DNA of 64,000 bases from Sulfobacillus thermosulfidooxidans DSM 9293 (GCF_900176145.1 NZ_FWWY01000001.1:439517-503516); one strand, 5' to 3'; numbered from the stretch's first letter, positions 34,858 through 44,705 are shown. Notes: generated by a model not told the origin, from the letters alone. Made by a program: numbers and translations.

Positions 34858-36864
34858 TTAGTGCTGAAGATAAGCTGCAAACCAGCTAGTAATTTGGTGA
34901 AGACGAAACACCCGGTGCCATGGCTCTCCATTTCGTGTCATGCCGTGCGATTCATTCGGGTAAAGAATCATTTTGACCTCGCGTCCCAAATATTTTAACG
35001 CGTGATATAACTGCTCCCCTTGCTCTAAGGGCAAACGATAATCATTCATTTGATGTTCAATCAAAAGGGGCGTATGAATCGACGAGGCATAGCGCAAGGG
35101 AGATTGTTGCCAGTAAGGCTCGGGATCGTCCCACCATGGTTTCGTCCCGTATTGCGCGACCCGTAACCAGCCTAAATCACTCGTCCCCATCGCGCTAAAA
35201 CGGTTCACGACCGAACGCATACTCACTGCGCAGCGAAAGCGGTCCGTATGCGCAATAGCCCAGTTGACCATAAAGCCCCCGTAGCTTCCCCCGATAATCC
35301 CCAACTTTTTCTGATCACATCGCGCTTTGCCTGGACCCTGTAATGCATCATCGAGAATGGCCATCACATCGGCATAATCTTTATCGCCCCAGTGCCCAAT
35401 GATCGCTCGGCAAAAATCATGTCCATATCCCAACGATCCCCGGGGATTGCCATAAACGACGGCATAGCCGAGCGAACGTAACAATTGCATTTCGAACATG
35501 AACCGGTACCCATACATAGCCATAGGCCCACCATGGACTTGAAGGATTACCGGAATATTTTTCTGGGGCGATGACGGTAACAATATCCAGGCATCGAGCT
35601 TTGTGCCATCAGCACTTGTCGCTTGATACGCAAGGGGCATAGCCAGCTCCTCTTGCGCCCAAGGGAGCGACACATGAAGCGGTGGCGATAAATAGGTGCC
35701 GTCTTCATCTAGGATCTGGATGGTTGAAGGATTTAAGGGATCCGATGCCACGACAATGAGTCCGGTAGTGTGCGGTGCATAGCTATAAACCGTCCAGGCA
35801 TTCTGCGTGATGGCTCTAGGAGGCTCCTCACCAGTCAAGGAAAACTTCCAGAGGTTCACCCGTCCATGATCACTTAAAGACATCAATACCCACTCACCAT
35901 CACGACTGACGACAGGTTTGTCTAGCGGGAGTCCCCCCACGTCAGTCAACGTGTGATCACCGACCGGGCGGTCTAATTCGTCCGACAAACATCTTGCTTG
36001 GGCGGTTTCGAGATTATATAGCCAGAGCTTTTCGTTGCCATATCCTAAATCCTCCGGGTCATTTGCGGTAAACACGAGGGTCTTTCCATTGGGATGGACA
36101 ATCAACCGACTAATGGCTAATCCTAAATGGGTCAATTGTTGACTCCTCGGCCCCGCGTGAGAAAAGATTTCGCGAATTTGGGGATTGACATCGGCGCTCG
36201 ATTTTGGCCGCTGTAAATAAAATAATGTCTCGCCATCGACAGAAAACACGGGATTAAAGACATCTTCAAGCCCTGGTGTCATGACCTGAACCGAATTCGT
36301 CGGTAAATCCACACTTACGGCCGTGTCAATAAAGTCCCCTAAAAATCCTGATCCGTCAAATTTATAATATTGTTTGGTAATAATTTTGACATCACGCGTA
36401 AAACGATAGGCCAACATCTCATCTGACGGTGAGCCTGAGTTTGCCTGATCATCTGATTTTTCATTTTCAATTAGTCCCCGAAACAAGTGAGCTATCACTA
36501 CCATTTTTTGTCCACGGGGATGCCAAGCAAAATCCTTAATCCCCCCTTTAATCTGGGTAACCTGCCGTGCCTCTCCTCCCTTTAAAGGCATGATCCATAC
36601 TTGATTGCTGCCCGACCGGCGTGATAAAAAGGCCAGATACTGTCCATCAGGTGATATTTGAGGTAGGGTATCTGAAGGTCCTTGGGTAAAAGGCTGGACC
36701 GAACTCCAGGAGGATCCGTCTGGTTCGGTTTGCATAATGCGGTGTTCTACCGCATTGGTTTGTTTATTTATCTGGGATTCAACAAAAAATACCCGGCCAT
36801 CTGGGGCGGCGACGGCTTGTCCCCACGTTTTTAATGCCAGGAGGTCTTCCGCTTTTAAAGTCAT
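34858..36864 (-). CDS. S9-family serine peptidase (acylaminoacyl peptidase type)
   Basis: 668 residues: N-terminal beta-propeller (about 10-400) and C-terminal alpha/beta hydrolase. Catalytic Ser in IGGSYGGFMVNWAIAH, Asp in HQMNDYRLPLEQ, His in NESHGMTR. Cytoplasmic, no signal. It acts on short peptides or N-acylated peptides. ATG at 36864 is about 8 nt after GGGGAGA. It is the second S9 enzyme in the window (the other at 10942) and they share only the family architecture. Confidence 0.92.
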   Translation of the reverse strand: MTLKAEDLLALKTWGQAVAAPDGRVFFVESQINKQTNAVEHRIMQTEPDGSSWSSVQPFTQGPSDTLPQISPDGQYLAFLSRRSGSNQVWIMPLKGGEARQVTQIKGGIKDFAWHPRGQKMVVIAHLFRGLIENEKSDDQANSGSPSDEMLAYRFTRDVKIITKQYYKFDGSGFLGDFIDTAVSVDLPTNSVQVMTPGLEDVFNPVFSVDGETLFYLQRPKSSADVNPQIREIFSHAGPRSQQLTHLGLAISRLIVHPNGKTLVFTANDPEDLGYGNEKLWLYNLETAQARCLSDELDRPVGDHTLTDVGGLPLDKPVVSRDGEWVLMSLSDHGRVNLWKFSLTGEEPPRAITQNAWTVYSYAPHTTGLIVVASDPLNPSTIQILDEDGTYLSPPLHVSLPWAQEELAMPLAYQATSADGTKLDAWILLPSSPQKNIPVILQVHGGPMAMYGYRFMFEMQLLRSLGYAVVYGNPRGSLGYGHDFCRAIIGHWGDKDYADVMAILDDALQGPGKARCDQKKLGIIGGSYGGFMVNWAIAHTDRFRCAVSMRSVVNRFSAMGTSDLGWLRVAQYGTKPWWDDPEPYWQQSPLRYASSIHTPLLIEHQMNDYRLPLEQGEQLYHALKYLGREVKMILYPNESHGMTRNGEPWHRVFRLHQITSWFAAYLQH

Positions 36865-36980
36865 GGTGCGTCTCCCCATTTCGCAGTGATTACACCCCTC
36901 TTCACAGTGTGTCGTGAACGGTTAGGGCGATTATAGCAAGGGACGTGTCGGCAGCGTTACCATAAAACATCTTATACTGA

Positions 36981-36999
36981 TTCTTGCATTATACAAGAA
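36981..36999. promoter_or_regulatory. 19-bp dyad between S9 peptidase and MFS exporter
   Basis: TTCTTG (36981-36986) and CAAGAA (36994-36999) around CATTATA; a second dyad AGTAT/ATACT lies at 37005-37023. Both are in the divergent promoter region and may bind a repressor. Confidence 0.4.
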
Positions 37000-37074
37000 A
37001 TTTTAGTATTTTGATTGCATACTGCACAAAGCGCGCGTGTATCCTTTATATTAATTGTAGCAAGGAGGCTTGAC

Positions 37075-38532
37075 ATGGCTACCGCATCAGACAAGCAATC
37101 CGGCCGCGTCACCCCATTAAGTGGCCGGTCACTGTGGCTGAGTTTTGCCGCCGCTACAACCGGGACGTTTATGGTCAACGTGGATTCCAGCGTGGTTAAT
37201 GTGGCATTGCCTGTTATGCAACATCAATTCAGCTTGTCCATTAACATTTTACAATGGATTGTCACCGCTTATCTCTTGGTGATTACGGGTGTTCTACCCG
37301 TCATGGGCCAATTGGCAGACCGTTTGGGCCGGCGCGATGTTTTCATAGCAGGCATAGCGATTTTTATTACAGGCTCACTGTTTTGCGCCTTATCGCCGAG
37401 TTTCGGATGGCTTGTGTCGGCACGGATATTCCAAGGCGTGGGGGGCGCAATGATTATGGCCAACGTTATGGCCATTGTCGCGCTCATATTCTCTCCCCAG
37501 GAACGCGGAAAAGCTTTGGGGATGATTGGTTCTGTCGTCGCAGCTGGCACATTGGCCGGTCCTCCCTTAGGAGGCGTATTAACGGCAGCCTTTGGCTGGC
37601 AAAGTATTTTTTGGATCAATATTCCTTTTGGATTATGGGGCCTATGGGGATCGTACCGGTATCTGCCCCGTTTTCCCAAAGATGAGATCTTGCGCCAACA
37701 GAAATTTGATTGGATGGGGGCATTGATGTTTTTAGTTTCCACATCACTCCTCCAATTCGGATTAGCAAATCTTCACCGGTGGTACGGATATGTTTTGGTC
37801 GCGGCTACGGCAGCATCTCTTTACCTATTTGTCCGCATTGAGTCGCACGTCACCCATCCCTTGATTCCCCTGCGCTTATTCCATGTGCGCCCGTTCTCAC
37901 TTAATATGTTGGCTGGCATTTTTTATTGGGTGCTCATGATGTTTCCTGCTTTTCTCATTCCCTTTTACTTGCGTGATGAATTGCATTTACCTGTCGGCTT
38001 AATTGGGGTTTCGCTCTTTCCCCAGGCTCTGGCGATGATCCTATTATCTCCTGTGGGTGGAACCTTGACAGACAAAAGGGGCGTCTTAGTACCTGCACGG
38101 GCAGGCCTTTTGATGTTTGCGTTGGTCAACTTGGGGATGGCATTATTACCACAACATGCGCCGTTATGGTGGATTTGGATTCTTCTCGCGGGCCAAGGGG
38201 TTGCCGCTGGATTGTTCTCTTCTCCCAACAGCACGGCGATTCTTAATTCGGTTCAAAAACGCGATACCGGGTTGGCATCAAGCCTTATGGCCACACAAAG
38301 GAATTTAGGACGAGCCATCGGCGTTGGCTTAGCAACGGAAATCTTAGCCCTCGTTTGGGTATTTTCGGGGATAGGCGCATCGCCGTCCCACAATAATCCC
38401 CATTATCCTGCCTGGTTTTTATTAGGGTTCCATGGCGTTTTTTGGGCAGCCATCGGTTTTACCGCCTTAGCATTTCTCACAACGGTATCACCACACCCCC
38501 ATTCTCAAGGAACCCCTCAAGACGCAAAGTAA
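37075..38532 (+). CDS. MFS transporter, DHA2 (EmrB/QacA) family
   Basis: 485 residues, about 14 membrane segments. NVDSSVVNVALPVMQ in helix 1, motif A as GQLADRLGRRDVF, motif C as GTLAGPPLGGVLTAAFGW. A proton-driven exporter of unknown substrate, similar in design to the exporter at 8133 but not a close duplicate. ATG at 37075 lies 6 nt after AAGGAGG; the ORF is open upstream to 37015 without a ribosome site. Confidence 0.9.
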   Translation: MATASDKQSGRVTPLSGRSLWLSFAAATTGTFMVNVDSSVVNVALPVMQHQFSLSINILQWIVTAYLLVITGVLPVMGQLADRLGRRDVFIAGIAIFITGSLFCALSPSFGWLVSARIFQGVGGAMIMANVMAIVALIFSPQERGKALGMIGSVVAAGTLAGPPLGGVLTAAFGWQSIFWINIPFGLWGLWGSYRYLPRFPKDEILRQQKFDWMGALMFLVSTSLLQFGLANLHRWYGYVLVAATAASLYLFVRIESHVTHPLIPLRLFHVRPFSLNMLAGIFYWVLMMFPAFLIPFYLRDELHLPVGLIGVSLFPQALAMILLSPVGGTLTDKRGVLVPARAGLLMFALVNLGMALLPQHAPLWWIWILLAGQGVAAGLFSSPNSTAILNSVQKRDTGLASSLMATQRNLGRAIGVGLATEILALVWVFSGIGASPSHNNPHYPAWFLLGFHGVFWAAIGFTALAFLTTVSPHPHSQGTPQDAK

Positions 38533-38573
38533 AAATCCATCACCAAGAGCAATCCTACATGCACACTACCAAA

Positions 38574-38600
38574 GTAGCCCTTCCTTATGGGAAGGGCTAC
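38574..38600. terminator. terminator between MFS exporter and zinc ribbon gene
   Basis: Perfect 11-bp arms (38574-38584 and 38590-38600) with a 5-nt loop, between convergent genes. Confidence 0.8.
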
Positions 38601-38662
38601 CGATTATGGCATTGACATTCCGATTTTTGACGCGGATTCCCGTGATCTATTGGGCCTGACGA

Positions 38663-38917
38663 TTAGCGGGTAGATTCGGCTTTTTTCCGCAGGCGACGTT
38701 TGGCTAACGCTCTATTTCGCCGGGACTCCGTTAAAAAGCGGATGCCAGGCGGATACAACCGGACTAAGACCGCTTGAGGTACCATCACCTGAAGATTCCC
38801 ACATAATGTGCATTGCCAACCATGGACCACCGTGATGCAAGCCCTTTCTCCTTCGATGGTTAATGGACCTGTCATCACCACATCCTCAGAACCACATGTC
38901 GGACATCGATCATCCAC
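38663..38917 (-). CDS. small zinc ribbon protein
   Basis: 84 residues. Two cysteine pairs, CPTCG near the N-terminus and CTLCG at about 36-39, form a zinc ribbon; the C-terminal 25 residues are strongly basic (Arg/Lys), suggesting nucleic acid contact. No specific family is recognised. GGGAGG lies about 11 nt before the ATG. The upstream 280 bp contains the DnaA-box-like cluster. Confidence 0.7.
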   Translation of the reverse strand: MDDRCPTCGSEDVVMTGPLTIEGERACITVVHGWQCTLCGNLQVMVPQAVLVRLYPPGIRFLTESRRNRALAKRRLRKKAESTR

Positions 38918-39014
38918 ATTAGACCCTCCCGTCTACCTAATGCTTTATTATGTATTAGATTGTTCACATCCCATTTCTCCGCCACATGCTGCTTTTCCTG
39001 CTTTGTTCCCGCGT

Positions 39015-39057
39015 CTATCCACAGTTTTTACACAACCTTATCCCCAATATATCCACA
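39015..39057 (+). promoter_or_regulatory. phased cluster of four DnaA-box-like 9-mers
   Basis: Same-strand 9-mers CTATCCACA (39015), TTTTACACA (39026), TTATCCCCA (39038) and ATATCCACA (39049) start 11, 12 and 11 bp apart. TTTTACACA fits TTWTNCACA fully, the others differ at one position. A fifth weak match, TTGTTCACA, is at 38960. No dnaA or dnaN is in the window. Confidence 0.55.
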
Positions 39058-39199
39058 GTTTTCGACATAACGATTCCTATATGATAGCTTTTTGTCGGGC
39101 TTAAAATCTGATTGTTCATCAAAAGGAAAAGTTTGTCGAATACGACAGCGCGACGTGTCAATAATTGCTGGTGACATGATGAGTCACACCTTAAAAGGT

Positions 39200-39994
39200 C
39201 TAAAAAGCGCCGCGGTGTATGCCGCCATCCACATCAACACTGGTTCCCGTAATAAAAGCCGCACGATGAGACATCAGAAAGAGAATAACTCCGGCAACGT
39301 CGGCGGCTGACGGCAGGCGTCCTAACGGGGCACGAGCTCGCATAGCCTTCAGAACATTCTCCACACTATCTCCCGACCGTTTTGCCGTAGCTTGCGCCAT
39401 GGTTTCTAGTAAATCAGTTTCCGTGGCTCCGGGATTGACATTGATGATGCGAACCCCATAAGCACTGACGTCATCGGCTAAGACTTTCATCACCCCGTTT
39501 AATGCACCGTTGATGGCACTGGCTATGGGTAAATTTCGATTGGGATCTTTCCCTGCAATTCCGACGAGGTTCACTATAACTCCTTTTCGTTGCTGCATCA
39601 TTAAAGGTAACACGGCGCGTGTCATGGCCAAATAACCAAAGAATTTCACTTGAAAATCGTCTACCCATAAAGACCAGGGCGCATCCAACGCATTGGTAAT
39701 GGACGCACCTCCAGCCCCATTGAGCAATAAAGTGGGTTGGCCGATAGTGTTCAGGGCATACTGCACCACGGCTTGTGCACATGCAGGCTGATTGCCCATG
39801 TCACACGCATAAAAAAATGCCTGACCTGGAAAACGCCGATTCAACTCGTCGACGCGTGTTTTTAACGCATCCTGATGGCGAGCAACCAGAAGTACCCGAG
39901 CCCCTTGGGCCACTAATTCCTCGGCAACAGACCAACCAATGCCACGACTGCCGCCCGTAACGATTGCGCGGTCTGATTCAAATTCCTGTCCCAT
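39200..39994 (-). CDS. short-chain dehydrogenase/reductase family protein with atypical active site
   Basis: 264 residues, Rossmann fold. The cofactor motif TGGSRGIG and LLLNGAGGA are normal. The catalytic Ser position falls in IVNLVGIAG and the YxxxK position in IASAINGALNG, so Ser, Tyr and Lys all appear replaced. Divergent SDR lineages of this kind exist, and it may bind NAD(P) without classical chemistry. AGGAGG lies 8 nt before the ATG. Confidence 0.82.
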   Translation of the reverse strand: MGQEFESDRAIVTGGSRGIGWSVAEELVAQGARVLLVARHQDALKTRVDELNRRFPGQAFFYACDMGNQPACAQAVVQYALNTIGQPTLLLNGAGGASITNALDAPWSLWVDDFQVKFFGYLAMTRAVLPLMMQQRKGVIVNLVGIAGKDPNRNLPIASAINGALNGVMKVLADDVSAYGVRIINVNPGATETDLLETMAQATAKRSGDSVENVLKAMRARAPLGRLPSAADVAGVILFLMSHRAAFITGTSVDVDGGIHRGAF

Positions 39995-40052
39995 TGTGCT
40001 CGCCTCCTGGTTAATCGTAAATTTTGCTCTTTAACCAGTATGCAGCACGTGT

Positions 40053-41222
40053 CTATTTCATGAATTGCGTCCATGTTGCCGATGACGTGATATAAAAAGC
40101 TAATCCATATCCTTGGCCGACGACAATCAGATTTTTCGTTGGCGATGCCGTAAGCGGAAAAAATGGGGCTTGAGCATTGAGTAAGTTGGGATGAAAAATA
40201 CTATTCGGAAGAATTGTCGCCTGTCCTGTATCGAGATTGAGCCTGGCAATGGCTACTTGATTCAATCCGCTATCCCATAATGTCAATAAAAGATGGTGCG
40301 GACTAACCCAGTCAGCGCTACTGGCGCCGGCAATGAAAGGCACTTGTTGCGTTCCCACCAACCAAGCCATCGCCAGTTTATCGACGCGAAGATGATGTGA
40401 TGCAATCTCTACCACACTATCAGCCGTTCCAGGCAACGCACTGGGAGACGCGAGGAGCGCTATCACAGGATTCGCCGACTTTAAAGAGCGAGGATTTTGC
40501 GGGCGCACGAGCGACATGACACGACCCGGCAGAGTATAAGATTGTTGAAATGTTCCCTGTCGCCATAACACAATCTGATTAGGATGGCTGGTGGCAATCC
40601 AGAGCCCTCCATTTTGGGCCGCCGCAATCGCGACAATGTGCTGGCCCGCATTAAGAGGTAACGGCGATTCACTAACAAGTTTTTGAGAAGATATTTTAAT
40701 AATATCCCATCCGCCTTTGGTGCCTGGGGCCACAGCATAAATCACCTGATTCCAAGAGGCCGTGATCCACTGGGGCGCACGGGTCGTCGATGCGCTCCAT
40801 GTCCACTGGTGTTGTCCAAACGTAATAACATTTTTCCCGTTCGATTCGCCGCCCACAATGATCTGCGACGAAGGAGAAAGCGCTGTCGCAGACACATGAA
40901 AATAGGGAATGATAGGAGGATGGGTTGCACCTGGCTGCCATAATAAAAAGGACGCAGAATGTGGAACATTCGTCCACGATATGACAGCCGCCAAATGATT
41001 TTGGTTATTAAGCTGTAGAGCACTCACAGCCCCTTCTAATTCCGGACTGACCGCCGAAAACGAAAAGCCAGTGACAGCAGGATACTGCTTGGGCATAGCC
41101 ATAACCAAACCGGAAGATGAAGAAACGGAAGAGCCTGAAAAGGTCCCACACCCCGTGATACCCAAAAGAAGCATTCCCCAAAAAGTGGCTTTCCACCATT
41201 TTGCCGACACACTTATCACCAT
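40053..41222 (-). CDS. lipoprotein with predicted beta-rich repeats, unknown
   Basis: 389 residues with a lipoprotein signal (lipobox GITGC, Cys25) and a Ser-rich linker, then about 350 residues of beta-strand-rich sequence with recurring segments such as GGLWIATSHPNQIVLW, suggestive of a propeller. Function unknown; it is likely exposed outside the membrane. No strong ribosome site is seen at the ATG. It follows the Nudix gene on the same strand. Confidence 0.7.
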   Translation of the reverse strand: MVISVSAKWWKATFWGMLLLGITGCGTFSGSSVSSSSGLVMAMPKQYPAVTGFSFSAVSPELEGAVSALQLNNQNHLAAVISWTNVPHSASFLLWQPGATHPPIIPYFHVSATALSPSSQIIVGGESNGKNVITFGQHQWTWSASTTRAPQWITASWNQVIYAVAPGTKGGWDIIKISSQKLVSESPLPLNAGQHIVAIAAAQNGGLWIATSHPNQIVLWRQGTFQQSYTLPGRVMSLVRPQNPRSLKSANPVIALLASPSALPGTADSVVEIASHHLRVDKLAMAWLVGTQQVPFIAGASSADWVSPHHLLLTLWDSGLNQVAIARLNLDTGQATILPNSIFHPNLLNAQAPFFPLTASPTKNLIVVGQGYGLAFYITSSATWTQFMK

Positions 41223-41260
41223 AGGTTATTGTGCGTCTTCATGACAAGAATCGCAAGGTT

Positions 41261-41758
41261 CTACGAAAATTCCCGAATTCTGGCATTTTCTGCTTGCAAA
41301 ATGAGAGGTCGTTGGGATGGCAACAGTCCTTCGGGTAGTTGATGCACCGAAAACCACGCACTCTCGAGAATTTCTCCATCGCCCGATGGATGAGAATCAT
41401 TGGCCGCATCAACCATAGCCCAAAAGCCAATCTCCAAATGGTGCCGGCCCACCACTTCCGAATAGAAATAATGCAATTCAGCGATTTCAATTCCTAGCTC
41501 CTCGAACACTTCACGTGAGGCCGCTTGCTTCGGACTCTCACCGGCTTTGACCCATCCCGTCACCAGTCCCCACGGATACCGCGGCCGATAGCTGTGACGG
41601 AGCAAAAGAATTTGGTTGCCATGATATAAGACAACCACCACAGCAACCACAAATTTCGCTTGCGTCAGATACATTAAAAATTGAGTCAAACGTTTGGGAA
41701 AGACCCGAGAAATGAGATAAAACATGAACTGGCGAAACACACGGCGCAATTTGGCCAT
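41261..41758 (-). CDS. Nudix hydrolase
   Basis: 165 residues from the ATG at 41758, which begins 10 nt after the mutase stop. A complete Nudix box is present: GWVKAGESPKQAASREVFEE then LGIE, matching GX5EX7REVXEEXGU. A basic N-terminal helix precedes it. It hydrolyses a nucleoside diphosphate linked to some other group; the substrate cannot be told. It may be translated with the mutase upstream. Confidence 0.88.
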   Translation of the reverse strand: MAKLRRVFRQFMFYLISRVFPKRLTQFLMYLTQAKFVVAVVVVLYHGNQILLLRHSYRPRYPWGLVTGWVKAGESPKQAASREVFEELGIEIAELHYFYSEVVGRHHLEIGFWAMVDAANDSHPSGDGEILESAWFSVHQLPEGLLPSQRPLILQAENARIREFS

Positions 41759-41768
41759 AAAGTCGCCA

Positions 41769-43418
41769 CTAAAATACGGGGCGCTCGCGCCACGTGCCAA
41801 AAACGGCTTTCATCACCGCCACGATTTCTCCTTCGGTCGCCCCTTGCCGGACAGCTTCAATAATATGTGGCATGATTTCGCCATCAGGGGTCAGACAGGT
41901 CTCTTGCAGCGCTTGTAATGCTTGCTTGACGGCAGAATCCTGCCGATTTTTGCGCCAAGTGGCTAAGGATTCAACCTGATCTTTCTCGACCGCTGGATCA
42001 ATTCGCAGTAGCGGAATTGATTCCTCATTGGGCGGTTCCACAAACGCATTGACCCCGACGAGGATTTGCTCATGGTTTTCTAATTCTTTTTGATAACGAT
42101 AGGCAGCATCGGCAATCTCCCGTTGCAGATATCCGTTTTCAATACATTCCAATACCCCACCTTGTTCCTCAATGCGGGCAAAATATTCTTCGGCTTGCTC
42201 TTCCATTTGAGTCGTCAACGCTTCAACAAAATACGAACCCGCTAACGGATCAACGGTATTAGCGACGCCGGTCTCATACGCTAAAATCTGTTGGGTGCGC
42301 AATGCAATTTTCACAGCTTTTTCGGTGGGCAAGGACAGCACTTCATCCATCGAGTTGGTATGTAGTGACTGGGTTCCGCCTAGCACAGCAGCCAAGGCTT
42401 CATAGGCTGTTCGCACAATATTGTTTTCAGGTTGTTGGGCCGTGAGCGAACATCCAGCCGTTTGGGTATGAAAGCGCATCATCCACGATTTCGGATTTTT
42501 GGCTCCATAAATCTCTTTCATATGCCGAGCCCATATTCGCCGGGCGGCTCGAAATTTCGCAATTTCTTCAAAAAAGTCAATGTGGGCATTGAAAAAGAAT
42601 GATAATCGCGGCGCAAAAGCATCCACATCGAGTCCTGCCTTAATTCCGGCTTCGACATAAGCGAAACCGTCCGCTAAGGTAAATGCGAGTTCTTGGGCTG
42701 CTGTAGAGCCCGCTTCGCGGATATGGTATCCACTAATACTAATAGAATTCCATTGGGGAACATAGCGTGTCGCATAGGCCATCATATCAACAATTAAACG
42801 CATCGAGGGCTTTGGTGGGAAAATCCATTCTTTCTGCGCAATGTATTCTTTGAGAATGTCAGCTTGGAGAGTTCCCCGCAACTGCGTCCAATCAACGCCT
42901 TGCCGCTCTGCGGCGACGAGATACATAGCCCAAATGATGGGAGCCGGACCATTAATCGTCATGGAGGTCGAGACCTTATCCAACGGAATATCTTGAAAGA
43001 GGCGTTCCATATCTCCTACATGATCAATGGCAACCCCTTCTCGCCCCACTTCCCCCAAGGAATGGGGATCATCGGAGTCATAGCCCATGAGGGTAGGCAT
43101 ATCAAACGCAACTGAGAGCCCGGTTTGGCCTTGTTCCAACAAATAACGAAACCGTGCATTCGTTTCCTTGGCAGTACCGAAACCAGCAAATTGTCGCATC
43201 GTCCAATACCGACCGCGATACATCGTGGTGTGAATTCCGCGAGTAAAAGGATATTGTCCTGGAGATCCAATGAGATGTTGGGGCGGTAGATCATCTGGAG
43301 TATATGTTTCTTTAATGGGAATTCCGGACAACGTCCGAAACGTTCGGTGCCCTTGGTAGGGATCTCCACTTGGACCCGGCCTCAAGGCTTGAGAGTGATG
43401 AAATGCTTCTATTGCCAT
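41769..43418 (-). CDS. icmA: acyl-CoA mutase large subunit, isobutyryl-CoA mutase type
   Basis: 549 residues, the catalytic TIM-barrel subunit of an adenosylcobalamin-dependent mutase; the B12-binding domain is absent, so a separate small subunit is required. General signatures are [20 protein letters not shown] and [16 protein letters not shown]. Residues that determine substrate in this family are F77 (in RQFAGF) and Q195 (in [10 protein letters not shown]), 118 apart. Methylmalonyl-CoA mutases have Tyr and Arg there; isobutyryl-CoA mutase has Phe and Gln; 2-hydroxyisobutyryl-CoA mutase has Ile and Gln. This enzyme would therefore interconvert isobutyryl- and butyryl-CoA. AAAGGAG precedes the ATG. 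Leucine dehydrogenase lies upstream. Confidence 0.85.
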   Translation of the reverse strand: MAIEAFHHSQALRPGPSGDPYQGHRTFRTLSGIPIKETYTPDDLPPQHLIGSPGQYPFTRGIHTTMYRGRYWTMRQFAGFGTAKETNARFRYLLEQGQTGLSVAFDMPTLMGYDSDDPHSLGEVGREGVAIDHVGDMERLFQDIPLDKVSTSMTINGPAPIIWAMYLVAAERQGVDWTQLRGTLQADILKEYIAQKEWIFPPKPSMRLIVDMMAYATRYVPQWNSISISGYHIREAGSTAAQELAFTLADGFAYVEAGIKAGLDVDAFAPRLSFFFNAHIDFFEEIAKFRAARRIWARHMKEIYGAKNPKSWMMRFHTQTAGCSLTAQQPENNIVRTAYEALAAVLGGTQSLHTNSMDEVLSLPTEKAVKIALRTQQILAYETGVANTVDPLAGSYFVEALTTQMEEQAEEYFARIEEQGGVLECIENGYLQREIADAAYRYQKELENHEQILVGVNAFVEPPNEESIPLLRIDPAVEKDQVESLATWRKNRQDSAVKQALQALQETCLTPDGEIMPHIIEAVRQGATEGEIVAVMKAVFGTWRERPVF

Positions 43419-43625
43419 GCCTAAACTCCTTTCGGATGTGCCAAGTCAATTGCCAAGCATGGTCCTCACCATATTCTTCATCGATCTATATGCTTAAACG
43501 CTGTGCATACTATAACACCATATCATGAGCTTTTTTCCATGATACACTGCGCCTATTAAGCATTCAAGATATTAACATTTTTCGCACTCGCGCCAACAAT
43601 CCTATTAATTCGGGGACTGAGTTGC

Positions 43626-44705
43626 CTATTTCGAATAATGCTCAGCGAAAATTCGGTGAATGTTATGGAGCATATTAATCCGTTCCTCAACCATCTCCAT
43701 GGCCACAGACACGGTCGAGCGTTGATCCTCGTCAGCGCGTTGGAAGACGGATAGCAATAATTCGTAGATGTTTTCCACCTGGTGGCGGACCCGGTCTTCA
43801 CGATATCCTGTCAACTCATTAGCGACTTGTATAAGTCCTCCAGCATTCGTGATGAAATCAGGAGCATATAAAATACCGCGCTCGCGTAAAAGTTCTCCCA
43901 TCGACACGTCTTCCAACTGGTTATTGGCCGAACCCGCGATAATTTGGCAGTCTAATTTATCAATCGTTTCATGATTGACGACATTTCCAAGAGCACAAGG
44001 TGCCAAAATATCACAATGGGTTTCTAAAATAGTCCAAGGGTCAGCCGGTTCAATATGTAATTCACTCGCCGCTTTGCCCACCACGTGCGGGTTAATATCG
44101 GCCGCCACGACATCGGCGCCTTCATCATGCGCATGCCGTGCTAATTGATAGCCCACTTTCCCGAGACCTTGAATGGCAATCCGCCGACCTTTCAAAGAAG
44201 GTGTGCCAAATCGGTAGGTCAGCGCTGCCTGAATGGCGGCAATCACTCCCACCGCTGTCATATCCCCCGTATCACCAGAACCCCCATAGGCTTCCGGCAA
44301 TCCCACAATATAGGAGGTCTCTTTAGCACAATGTAAAAGGTCTTGTTCATTCGTGCCAACATCTTCCCCCACTAAATAGCGGCCGCCTAAGGTGTCTAAG
44401 AATCGTCCAAATGCACGAAATAACGCTTCGGACTTGTCATTGGCCGGATCACCGATAATGACGGCTTTGCCCCCGCCAAAATCCAATCCCGCTGCGGCCG
44501 CTTTATAGGTCATCCCTTCCGATAATCGTAAGGCATCTTCAATCGCTTGCTCTTCAGAGACATAGGGCAGCATACGGCAACCGCCTAATGCTGGCCCCAA
44601 CGTCGTATTGTGGATGGCAATGATAGCTTTAAGTCCCGTCGTATGGTCAAAATTAAAAATTAATTGTTCATGCCCATGCTTGGCCATTTCCTTGAAAATC
44701 TCCAT
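43626..44705 (-). CDS. ldh: leucine/valine-type amino acid dehydrogenase
   Basis: 359 residues of the Glu/Leu/Phe/Val dehydrogenase family. GPALGGCRMLPY and AAGLDFGGGKAVI hold the catalytic Lys region, and IQGLGKVGYQLARHAHDEGA is the NAD-binding Rossmann motif. It deaminates branched-chain amino acids to 2-oxo acids. Neighbouring icmA fits breakdown of valine-derived isobutyryl-CoA. AGGAGG precedes the ATG. Not lactate dehydrogenase despite the shared symbol. Confidence 0.88.
   Translation of the reverse strand: MEIFKEMAKHGHEQLIFNFDHTTGLKAIIAIHNTTLGPALGGCRMLPYVSEEQAIEDALRLSEGMTYKAAAAGLDFGGGKAVIIGDPANDKSEALFRAFGRFLDTLGGRYLVGEDVGTNEQDLLHCAKETSYIVGLPEAYGGSGDTGDMTAVGVIAAIQAALTYRFGTPSLKGRRIAIQGLGKVGYQLARHAHDEGADVVAADINPHVVGKAASELHIEPADPWTILETHCDILAPCALGNVVNHETIDKLDCQIIAGSANNQLEDVSMGELLRERGILYAPDFITNAGGLIQVANELTGYREDRVRHQVENIYELLLSVFQRADEDQRSTVSVAMEMVEERINMLHNIHRIFAEHYSK

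Noticed and set aside
40481..41023. Several overlapping ORFs within the lipoprotein gene
   Set aside because: They are other-frame shadows; only the 389-codon frame has a signal peptide and lipobox.
41769..43418. Methylmalonyl-CoA mutase as the product
   Set aside because: The specificity pair is Phe/Gln rather than Tyr/Arg.
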